From contig CM032131.1 of assembly GCA_018894105.1 (NCBI GenBank), positions 7,404,501 to 7,468,500 of the forward strand: a stretch of 64,000 nucleotides of DNA. Direction: 5' to 3'. Each line of letters opens with the position of its first letter. Positions within the stretch are counted from its first letter, which is position 1. Under the pieces are notes generated by a model. It made no database searches and had not been told where the DNA came from. It saw only the letters and a list, made by a program, of their open reading frames with translations. Source of the DNA: Jacaranda mimosifolia (lineage: Eukaryota; Streptophyta; Magnoliopsida; Lamiales; Bignoniaceae). Below are positions 11,641 through 21,609 of the stretch, in pieces. Both the position numbers and the translations under genes were made by a program.

Positions 11641-12730
11641 ATCAAATATTTTAAAGGAATTTGATATAAAAAAATTAAATAAAATATTATTTTGATATTT
11701 AATTTTTAATCTAGTTTTGAAATCATACCAAATATAGAATTATTAATTATATACATCTTAATTTATATTCTTAATTCTTAAATTTTATATACAAAATACC
11801 TTTTTTATTATTTAATTACTAAACTAATTTTTATGTTTTAGTTACCAAATCAAAATTTAGTAAATAGAAAATGCAAATATAATTTTATTCTTTATGTTTT
11901 AAATTATTCATTGTATTGATATCTAATTGTTAGTCTTATGAATAAGGGCATCTTATTGTAAAACCCCAAAACCTATTTGCACTTTCAGGAATCAATCCCC
12001 ACCCATCACTTTCTTATTTTTAACTCCCCATCTCAAGTTTGACTTTTAAGTCCACTCCCCAATCACCTAAATTGACAAAAATGTCCTCATTTTCATTTTT
12101 TTTCTTTTTATTGGTTGAAATATTTGCTTCTCTCTCATCTCATTTCTTTGTCTCCTCTGTTATCTTCTTCCTACAAACACAGAGAATTCCTTCATTTCTC
12201 TTTTCTGCCCCATCACTAACAAATATTAGCTAAAAGAAAGCCTAATTCCTCTCCATTTTCTCACGGTAGAAGAAAGACCATTAGTTTTAATCGAGGAAGA
12301 AGACTTAAAGTAGAAGAAATAATCTTTCTAAAGTAGATTTTATCATGTGGGTTTGCATGTTTTTGTTTGCATAAGCTTGTAAAATATCAAAATTTAAAAT
12401 TTCTCTAATATGTGTTTTGTCGATAGTTGCATTTAGTTGTGATTTTTTATTTTTATTTTTATTTTTATTTTTTAATGTGTGTTACAAATGTCAGTAGTTT
12501 TCCTTATGTTCATTGTTTGAATTCTTTAGTTTGGGAATTTGGATTTTGTTGCTAACATTTTTCTTGTGATAGCTAAAGATAACATGTCTTTTTGCTGTAA
12601 TTGAAAATATGATCTAAATTAAGAATGGAAGTCATTTCTCAAATTGAGATACTTATCACATTATAAGTTGCAGAAAGCTTATTGCTTTGCAATATATATA
12701 TATATATATATAAAGTTTTTTTTCAAAAAC

Positions 12731-12766
12731 ATGCCTTCATGGTGGGGGAAGTCATCATCGAAAGAA
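12731..12766 (+). pseudogene. Fragment resembling the N-terminus of a YODA-type MAP kinase kinase kinase
   Basis: The frame from ATG 12731 begins MPSWWGKSSSKE. From family knowledge this is how plant YODA/MAPKKK4-type kinases begin; after residue 12 the sequence leaves that pattern and no kinase domain follows. An AG acceptor-like site (TTGCAG at 12668-12673) precedes it, and copy 2 keeps 56 bp more of upstream sequence (53530-53585) that could be 5' UTR. The fragment lies inside a TIR element, so it looks like a captured piece of a host gene, as in Pack-MULEs. The match is short and recalled rather than searched. Confidence 0.4.
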
Positions 12767-13079
12767 GAAAAATCTTCTGTTTCAAATTTATGTGTGGCTG
12801 TTATGCAAATCTGGATCTTTAACTATTGTGCTGATTTATCTTTAGCTGCTATGCTGATTTGTGTAGGAATTGGTATACGATATAAGTGGTTCAAAGATAA
12901 AGTACATTTTAGGGTATATATAGCATATAGATTGACATATACAGTGCTAATTATGAAGCATGTAGTATTGTGAATTGCTGTATATTTTTTAGCAAAATAG
13001 TACTTCACTATTGTAGATAAATACTCAATTGTAGAAATGTAATACTTCATCTTTCGGATCTTGTATTGCATCGTAGTAC

Positions 13080-15960
13080 TTCTATACTAATTCGTGTGTG
13101 TCCTAATTCGCCTCAATTTGTTGATAAATCAAAAGATAAGACCATTCAAAAATAATAAAATCATATTTCTTTAAGTAATGATTGTGATACGTACGTATCC
13201 AAATAGTTAGGAATACAACTACTTGTGAAAACATCATTATATGCAATGAAATGATTCATTTAGACATCAATGTTGTATGGAATACCCTAGTTTACCTTAA
13301 TTTAATGGATGAAACAGTATATGAGACCATCTGAAACATTCAAAACACATTTTCATCTTGTAAATAATGGGATATGCTTGCATTCAAATAGTAAGCACTT
13401 GAGTTTTGTATGTGCGTACTTCAAAACCAACTTCAAAATGTTTGCATCTCTTAATAGCATATTGAAAAACATATTTACAATACTGGCTTGCAACCTTAGC
13501 ACAATCTTATTAATTGTTTTTGCTTTCGTGTTGAATACAATATTTGAAAAAAATAACATTGTTATGAGGTAAATATATTCCTTCAGCACCACCATCGAAA
13601 ACCTACGAACCTCTCATGTCTATATCAGTTCTAGGGCTAATAAATCATGGTTTGATAATCAGGCAATGACTTACCTAGTTAAATTCAACTTAATCTCTCA
13701 TGTATTAAGAATGAAACTCCAAATTGACAAGAAAATACAGATTTTGGGGACTTTGATACTAGATCTTTGCATTTTTGTATTGAATTTACCTTGTTCTGTA
13801 CTTATTTGGCGTGCTTTTATACATACTTTTCCTTCGGCTAAATTTACATCAACTCGATGCGTGAAACAATACATAAGAGCCTCTAATATTATAATAAAAT
13901 CATATTTTCTTCATGTAATAGTTACGATAGTATGTGTATAAGTGGTTGGAAACACAAATATCCACATTCAATCACTTGTGTTCTCATTCATAGTAGTGTA
14001 AACTATTGGTGTATTCTGACACCACCATCGAAAGCCAATGAACCTCTCATGACTATATCAGTCCTAGAACTAATAAATCATGCAATGACTTATTTAGTTA
14101 AATTCAACTTAATCTCTTTCACACTAAGAATCATACTGCAAATTGACAAAAAAATATTTATTTTTAGGATTTTTATACTAAATCTTTGCAATTTTGTACT
14201 GAATTTGACATGTTCTATACTTGTTTGGCATGTTTTTGTACTTACTTTTCTTTTGGCCAAATTTACCTTAATTATTTCTAGCAAGGATATGGAGATTAAA
14301 AGCTCAACTCATTCACATCCAACCACTTGTTTTCTTATTCATATTAGCGTAAACTATTGGTGTATGGAGTAAATATATCCTTCTGGCACCGCCATCAAAA
14401 ACCAATGAACCTCTCATGAATATCAATCCTAGGACTAATAAATCACAGTTTGATAATCATGTAATGGCTTATCTAGTTAAATTCAACTTAATCTCTTATG
14501 TATTAAGAATGATACTGCAAATCAGCAAAAAAATACTAATTTTAGGGATTTTGATACTGGATATTTGCAATTTTGTACTGAATTTGTCTTGTTCTATACT
14601 TATTTGACATGTTTTTATACTTTCTTTTTATTTGGCTGAATTTACCTTAATTCGATGCATAAAACAACACATAAGACCCTCTAATACAACAAAATCTAAG
14701 TAATAGTCATGATAGTACGTGTATAAATAGCTGGGAACACAAATAACCACATCCAACCGCTTGTATTCTCTTTTACACTAGTGTAAACCATTGGTGTATG
14801 AGGTAAATATGTCCTTCTGGCTTCGCCATTGAAAGCCAATGAACCTCGCTTGACTATATTAGTGCGAGGCCTAATAAGTCATGGTTTGATAATAATGCAA
14901 AGACTTATCTAGTTAAATTCAACCTAATCTCTTATGTACTAAGAATGATGCTAAAATCAACAAAAAGATAATGATTTTTGGAACTTTTATGTTGGATCTT
15001 TGCAATTTTTGTATTGCATTTGCCTTGTTCTACACTTATTTGGAATGTTTTTATACATGTTTTTCTTTTAGCCGAATTTTCCTTACTCCGATGCATCATG
15101 TTTTCTTTAAGTAATAGTCATGATAGTATGTGCGCAAATGGTTGGGAATACAAATACCCACATTCAACCGCTTGTGTTCTCATTCATATTAGTGTAAACT
15201 ATTAGTGTATGGGGTAAATATATCCTTTTGGAACCATCATCAAAAACCAATGAACCTCTCATGACTATATCAGTCCTAAGACTATTAAATCATGGTTTCA
15301 TAATCATGCAATGATTTATCTAGTTAAATTCAACCTAAACTCTTATGTACTAAGAATGATACTACAAATCGATAAAAAAAAAATACTGATTTTGTGAATT
15401 TTTTTACTGGATCTTTGCGATTTTGTATTAAACTTGTCTTGTTCTATACCTATTTGGCATGTTTTTCTACTTGTTTTTCTTTTGGGCAAATTTATCTTAA
15501 TTCGATGCATGAAACAACACATAATACAATAAAATCATGTTTTTATTAAGTAATAGTGGTGATAGTATATGTGCAAATAGTTGGGAACACAAATATCCAT
15601 ATCCAACCAATTGTGTTCTCCTTCATACTAGTGTAAACCATTGTTGTATGAGGTAAATGTATCCTTCCTACATGATTATATCAACCTTAGGACTAATAAA
15701 CCATGGTTTGACAATCGTGTAATATGGCTTATCTAGTTAAATTCAATTTAATCTCTTATGCACTAAGAATGATACTGCAAATTGACAAAATATAAAAATA
15801 AAAAATTGATTTTTGAGATTTTTATGCTGAATCATTGCATTTTTGTACTAAATTTGCATTGTTTTGTATTTATTTGGCATGTTTTTGTCCTTATTTTTTC
15901 TTTGGCCGAATTTACCATAATTTGATGGATTAAACAACATATATGACCATCTAATACAAT
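13080..15960. repeat. Tandem array of about 410-bp units, copy 1
   Basis: Six clear units have equivalent points at 13666, 14085, 14464, 14900, 15311 and 15724, giving spacings of 419, 379, 436, 411 and 413 bp. A more decayed partial unit lies upstream (13080-13560). Each unit carries CTTATCTAGTTAAATTCAAC, GGATCTTTGCAATTTTGTA, TATTTGGCATGTTTTTATAC and CAATGAACCTCTCATGACTA with scattered changes. Short frames recur in the units on both strands, but starts and lengths vary and stops break them, so the array is best treated as satellite-like non-coding DNA. Copy 2 has the same six units (54494-56830). Confidence 0.85.
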
Positions 15961-16260
15961 AAAATTACCTCTTTGTCTTTGCAAATGGGCTAAAAATGAA
16001 ACCCTTCTTACATGGGTCTTCAAAAACGGCAGATGGTGGCTTGACAGAGAGAGTAGGAAGTAGGAAAATCTGAAATACAAACAACAATGGGAGAAGCCCA
16101 CAAACGAGTGAGGAGAGCAATGGCGAGACAATTGGCAGCAAGATGGTTTGGAAGATAGAGAGAAAATAGTAGGAAAAAAATAGGAGGCGGGAGTGTAACT
16201 GAAGAAGAAATGTGCTTGGCAAGAGATTAGTTCAACATTTTTGTGATTTCAATTTTTGCT
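15961..16260 (-). pseudogene. Relic of a first exon or leader beside the right TIR, copy 1
   Basis: On the minus strand this is a pyrimidine-rich, Leu/Ser/Phe-rich frame without an ATG at its upstream end. In copy 2 (about 59130-58867) it is followed by a donor-like GAG|GTAATG. In copy 1 the sequence beyond is deleted at 15966. It may be a leader exon of the element's own or captured gene; no product is recognisable. Confidence 0.2.
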
Positions 16261-16395
16261 TAAGGTTATTTTTCTCTTTTACACACAAGCTGGGAGTGAA
16301 TTTCAAAGATGAAAATTTGATTAGGGAGTGCATACCAAGAAAAAACAAGTAGGGATGAATCATAAATTGAAAGTAGCTTTAGCTACTTATTTCTA

Positions 16396-18263
16396 ATTAA
16401 CCGTTTTAATAATATAGTATTATGTTAGTTATTGTTTCAATATTTAATTGCTAGTCTTATAAGTGATTTAGTAATATATATGATAAATGATTTAATATTT
16501 TGATTAGTCTTACAAATGTTTTTGGTTTTTTTGGACTTTGATTTTAAAATCATACTATATATTAAATTATTAATTAAATAAATATATATATAACTTTTGA
16601 ATTCTTAATTTTTAAATATATATTTCTGTTTATTATTTAATTACTATTATATTTTTATGTTTTAGTTAATAAATTAAAAATTAATAAATAAAAATTTGTG
16701 ATTTTATTCTTTAATATATTTAAATAAAAAAAATAAAAACATTATTTTTATTCTTTAATTTCACATTATTTATTATTTATTATATTAAACTATTTAGAAA
16801 CTAAATTACCAAATAAAACAAAATATCAAAATTAATTCAACTAATGAACCTAAACTAAGCGAAGAACCTTTTATTCAATATTCAATTAGTTAATTTAACA
16901 TACTGAAATAAGAGAAAACAAGAGAAATAAGAATATACATATATATATAGATGAAATTAAAAATTAAAAGTTAAAATATATAAATTTAATAGTATGATAT
17001 TTTGTATGATTTTAACAAATATATAAGGGAAGAAAAGGATCAAAATAAGAAAATTTGTACGGCTCTACAGATCTAACAATAATGGTAAAATGGACAATGG
17101 ACATGCCAAAATATATTCCCAACTACAATACGCGAGGGTGAATTATACTCTCGGATGGAGAGAGTTAGGGTGCTTATCTCTTTCTCTCTCACTCTTTTTT
17201 TTTTTTTTTTTTTTTTTTGCATTTGGGTTCAATGCCTATTCATTTTTATTATAGGACAGATTTTTGCCCATCTCATTTCTCATAGGGGAGTAAATTGCAA
17301 TTCACCCTTATTTTTTGTACTGTTTAGAACTTTGGACCACTTCCAAGTGTAAGTTTGATAATGCTATTTTAGCATATATCTAAACATAATGGAAGATTTG
17401 GCTTGTCGAAGCATGTTTAAGAAAGCTATCAAGATCAAGCTAATTAACTGGCACAAAAAGTTGAAGAAAAAATTAAGTTGGTCAAGCATTTATGCGATAT
17501 GGTTCATTACCTAATGATTATATTGAATTTATATTTGACTAGTCATGAATACAGATACATGTTTAAAAAAGCAATGACGTAAGATTGAGAAATATTGTAA
17601 ATATGTGAATTGGGGTGATTAAATCAAACATGTATAAGTGATAGATATCACATATTTGTTTAAGTTTTTCGACTCAAGACTTAATGGGCATTCATAAGTA
17701 AATGAAATCTAATTTCATACTTCGGTGTGATTAGATTTTTTATTAGATTGATACTCTTACTTGTGTATGAAAATTTATTAAACTCTCTTTGGATTGGAAC
17801 TTTCTTTGTGTGGGAATATTTAATTATGTAATTGTCCTTTATATAGGAAGTGTTAGGAAAAACATACGACATAATTATATGTTGAACTCAACCAAAAATA
17901 ATTATTTTGAATTCAAATTTTGGAGTTGTTTTCCTGATCTCTTTATTGATGCATTGACATTGTTCCTAGGTTTGAAATCACTCACAAAATTGGAGTATTT
18001 TTTGTTTCCCAACTTAAATGCAATGTCCTAGTTGTATAGTCTATTCCTATCCAGAATTGGAATCCCTCTTTGGTGTTCAATTCTACATCTAATATTCTAT
18101 GTTGATGTGTGTATGTTTCTAGAAAATAAGAGAATTTCTTGTTCTTTTTTCTTTGTTTTTTAGCCTTTCAAGACAACACTCACACACACTTCAAGATAAG
18201 AATAGATACAAATCTATTGTTTCCACTCCCATAACCTCTCAAAGAGGTTATATGGAAGTCGAG
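16396..18263. other. AT-rich flank, no supported gene
   Basis: It includes a poly(T) run at about 17189-17218 and a small inverted-repeat unit at 17136-17310. A segment near 17850-18240 begins TGTTAGGAAAAACATACG and might be a decayed solo LTR, but no target duplication or primer site supports it. Confidence 0.5.
17137..17309. repeat. Small MITE-like unit with short inverted ends
   Basis: The left end reads GGGTGAATTATACTC, and the right end reads GAGTAAATTGCAATTCACCC, whose reverse complement starts GGGTGAATTGCAATTTACTC. No target duplication was found. The unit is also present in copy 2 at about 60049-60230. Confidence 0.35.
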
Positions 18264-21200
18264 GGCACAATTGCATTTTTAGTCCCATACAATAGAGGGT
18301 GTGCAACTTTAGTCCCATGCTATTGGAAAACTTAAAAAACATTCAAAAATCTCAAAAATGTTGCCAAGTTAGTCCCATAAGTCAATTTCAGTCAACACTT
18401 TAATGGAGGCCGTTTGGTAACAGAATTTGGTGGTAAAATTGCCATGTGAATGGCACATGATGTGGGAGTAAAAGTATCTCAATCCTTAACTTGCTTCAGA
18501 AGCCCCCAATGTTTTGCTTCAGTCCCTCTTTAATCAATTGTAAAATTCGACCAAATATTCCTTTTTTCCTTCCAAAATAATGTCTGAGTTGCGTGGTATA
18601 ACCTATTTAAGTGGAAATTTAGCAAAAATTCGAACAAGTTGGATGAAAGAAAACCATGGAAGGTGCCGTTCTTTTTAGTGGGAGGATGCCCCAATGTGTG
18701 CAAGAGCAAGAGTTATTATTCTTAGGCTCTTGCGTCGGTTGAATGCATTTGTGTTTTTGTATTTTGAATGGAGCTTACAGGTGTAGGAATGTTAATTTAA
18801 ACATAGCTCCTACTTTTGAATTGTAATGGAATTATGTTATTAATTGAAAAGGAAATTGTGTTGTATATTTTGTCTATGACAACTTTCCTCTTTTCCTTCC
18901 TCTTTTTCACAATGCTTTTTTTTTTTTCATGTTTGTGGAATAAATTACAATACCAATTTGTTATTGACGAGTTTAAGCTAAGTGAGAAGTTCAATCTTCC
19001 CTTACAGCTTTGCAATTGGGCATAACAATGCCTTAACGAAAAGGCCTCTAACAATTATGCACACTAATTGAGGCTAGTGACAAAATTGATCAGCTTTTCA
19101 TTAGATAATGTGTGCCACCAGGATGTGAATTAAGCTGGGGATGAAACAACAGCAAAAAAAAAAAAAAAAAGGAAAAAAAATAATTCCTGGACAACAATAA
19201 AAGGAGATAATTCATAAGTAGCCTTCTGGACTAATCCCAATTCCCAAGAAAGTAAAGCCACATACCAAATACCAAAATTCACAACTTCTATCCAAAAACC
19301 TGAGCATGTGATCCATTTAGTTTCCATAAAAAAGAGGAGAGCAAATAGCCAAAAAATCATGTCATATTCATTGCAAAATAAACCAATTTGTCAACTTGAC
19401 AGCAATCCATACATTCAATCATTATCAGTCTAGAACATTAAGACACATATAAATGATTGCAATGTATTTTTCCAAATCATTGAATTTCAGTAACTTTTTG
19501 GCATTATATCTTCCAAAACATTAATTCCAAAACAACTCCTAATTTGGCATCTTTTGTATTGGTTGAGTTGAAATAGCAGTCTCCTCTTCCATTGGATCTT
19601 CATTAATACCATAAAGGTCAGCTACAAAATCTTCGGGGTTGTTTTCTGAAGTCAAGTCCCTTCTTGTTATGCCCAGTTTTACCACAGAAAGTGCATTTCA
19701 CCTTGTAATGCTGCCTCTTGTGCTTAATTGGTTTCTTTTGACATATGATCCCTTTTCTTGTCTTCATCACATGCTCATCACTCTCCAATCTTCTAGCCCT
19801 TGCAGGTTTCCCAAGAGATCTCCTAAAATTTGGTGGCAATGGTGGAATAAAACTAGTCTTAGCCCATAATTTAGGACCATTCGTAGGTGCAATTGCATGT
19901 TCACAAACACTATGAAATGTTTGAACAATGCAGTATGGATGGACAAAGTCTTAAGGGTTTAGAAGTTGACAAGCTATGGCACTCATCCCTTGATTGTAAG
20001 GAATTCCTGTTAAGTCCCATCTCCTACATGAACAACAATGGTTTTCCAAATCGACAATAAATCTAGACCCATCATAACAAGATATCTCATAATGAAGCTC
20101 ATCAGATTTTATTAGGATGCAATTAAAAGCTTTTTCCAAATTTCTGTCCACAATTTTTCTTATTTTATAGGGCACAACTTCCCTTTCCATTTCCTCCTAG
20201 CCCTATCCTTGTTATCTTGCAATCTTGTCATGAGACATTGTCTAATCCATTCCAACATTGTTAGCACACGTTTTTCTCTTGCCTCTAGTATGTTACAATT
20301 AAATGCCCCATATATATTGTTCAGTAACATATCATATTTGGGTAGCAACTAAAATGGGATCTACTCCATTAGCTTGTAGACTTCTCACTCAACCACTCAT
20401 AGGCGTTTTCATCTAATTGGGCTAACTCTTGCATCCCCCACCCCCATTCTGTTGTAGTGGTAACCCTAGCTGCATTCACACCTACCACATTTTTGCATAG
20501 ATCCTCCTACTATCATTTTTTTATATTTTCAAATTTCTTCTTCTTTTTATGGCATGTGAATAGATAGCTTCCCTAAACTCTTTCTTGTTATTAAAGATCA
20601 TTCCCGATTCAAAAGTTGGATCCAGGGTGTCATTGCTTCTAAAAACTACAAATTTCTCTCTACCATCACCCTCCGAACCTTCCCCGCTATCAAAATCAAC
20701 CCCACTAAAAGTTATATCATCTTTTCCCCCCTCTTCAGATTACTCACTAGAATTTGATACCTCTGCTTCAAAACCCAATTCTACTCCACCTCCCTCACTC
20801 TCAACCCTATTCCTTTCCTATTCCTCCTTACTATTAGCCTCATGCTCATTCTCATCCTCACTTAAGTCATAACTACTATCAGAGAAAGATTTCTCACTAT
20901 CTTTCTCCTCATCATCATTATCATTATTCTCATTAAAGAAAGGAACAAAAATAGTCTTGCAGAATAAAGAAGAATCTTCACACTAGCCCATAAAAAAAAA
21001 GAAAGTAAAGAACGTTGGTGCCCAAAACAATAAAGAAATGACATTGTCAGGAAAATCCAAGAAAACATGGTCCCTTACCTATTTGTTTATGAAAAAGCAT
21101 AACCCACCATTACAAAAACATAAAACATCAGCTTTTGAAGGGAAAAGAATAGTTAAAAGTCAAAGATACTTACCATACACTGGGGGAGGCTGATTAGTCA

Positions 21201-21609
21201 AATGTGCTGATGTAGAGATATCTTCAAACTTCAGAAGAATCGCAATCAACTATTTTGCTTGCTTATAAGATTTGTCGAAAAAACAAATTTAATCTTGCGG
21301 ATGGGGCAGATTTTAGAGGATTTTGGGTTTGAATTTTAGGGTTTAACAAGGTGATAACTTCTGAATTGGGGGTGAGGTTTTCTTATCTCGCCTCACATGC
21401 AATTCATGTGCCAATTTTACCATCAGATTCTGCTCCCAAATGACCATGCTCATTACACACATTTTCTCTATTAAATTGTTGACGGAAATTGACTTATGGG
21501 ACTAACTTTGTATAATTTCTAAGATTTTGGAACTTTTTTAAATTTTTCAATAGCATGGAACTAAAGTTGCACACCCTCTATTGTATGGGACTAACAATGC
21601 AATTTTGCC
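18264..21609. mobile_element. Mutator-like transposon (MuDR type), internally deleted, copy 1
   Basis: The left TIR begins GGCACAATTGCATTTTTAG. The right TIR, reverse complemented from 21609, begins GGCAAAATTGCATTGTTAG, and both continue with TCCCATACAATAGAGGGTG and TGCAACTTTAGT.CCATGC. Similarity continues for about 200 bp with a gap. Inside, on the minus strand, lies a MuDR-type transposase relic (about 20900-19640). Flanking 9-mers do not match convincingly, so no target duplication is claimed. The left part of the second copy starts at 61187. Confidence 0.85.
19640..20900 (-). pseudogene. MuDR-type transposase relic lacking the catalytic core
   Basis: An intact relative cuts and pastes the MULE in the nucleus. 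On the minus strand an acidic Ser/Glu/Asp-rich lead-in is followed at 20660-20524 by the MuDR N-terminal (DNA-binding) domain, with FVVFRSNDTLDPTFESGMIF and NKKEFREAIYSHAIK, then a stop. After about 110 bp the frame resumes with MQELAQLDENAYEWLSEK (about 20440), which in the family lies after the DDE catalytic domain, so roughly 1 kb of core is gone. The C-terminal part has a SWIM-like segment (near 20045-19985) reading CSCRRWDLTGIPYNQG, where the usual Cys and His after GIP are Tyr and Gln, and a zinc knuckle CTFCGKTGHNKKG whose last Cys is Leu. It also contains several stops. It is clearly non-functional. Confidence 0.85.

Larger units (their letters stand above)
11953..16395. mobile_element. 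TIR element with possible gene-fragment capture and tandem array, copy 1
   Basis: The left end (about 11960-12085) contains CTATTTGCACTTTCAGG, ATCAATCCCCACCC and AGTCCACTCCCC. The reverse complement of 16270-16395 gives CTACTTTCAATTTATG, ATTCATCCCTACTT and AATTCACTCCCAG in the same order. The ends therefore form diverged inverted repeats of about 120 bp, as in MULEs; class is inference. The interior has a CT-rich leader (12090-12320), a MAPKKK-like start (12731) and an array of about 410-bp repeats (13080-15960). Copy 2, at 52775-59290, is longer because copy 1 lost about 2 kb. Confidence 0.5.
1..20267. repeat. Segmental duplication, copy 1
   Basis: The whole stretch reappears, colinear and in the same orientation, at 40434-64000. 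Anchor pairs read directly are 1/40434, 758/41760, 2197/43197, 7596/48623, 12731/53590, 13666/54494, 18264/61187 and 20267/64000. Identity in compared stretches ranges from about 90% to 100%, mostly above 95%; this was judged by eye, not computed. Relative to copy 2 this copy lacks about 2.0 kb at 15966, about 0.63 kb at 19549 and about 0.22 kb near 18746. It lacks the hAT element found in copy 2 at 41067. The left end lies at or before the window start, and the right end lies at or beyond 20267, where copy 2 runs out of window. Confidence 0.95.

Noticed and set aside
13666..14607. Recurring MTYLVKFNLIS-type frames in the 410-bp units
   Set aside because: They come from tandem-repeat DNA. Starts, lengths and stops vary between units, and the opposite strand is equally open.
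13080..15960. Possible CRISPR-like spaced repeat
   Set aside because: The units are about 410 bp and contiguous, without spacers, in a plant genome. It is an ordinary tandem repeat.
15965..16222. Minus-strand hydrophobic frame that could pass for a signal-anchored protein
   Set aside because: It lacks an ATG, is pyrimidine-rich like a 5' leader, and is broken by the copy-1 deletion.
17850..18240. Possible solo LTR starting TGTTAGGAAAAACATACG
   Set aside because: No matching end, target duplication, primer site or second copy outside the duplication was found.
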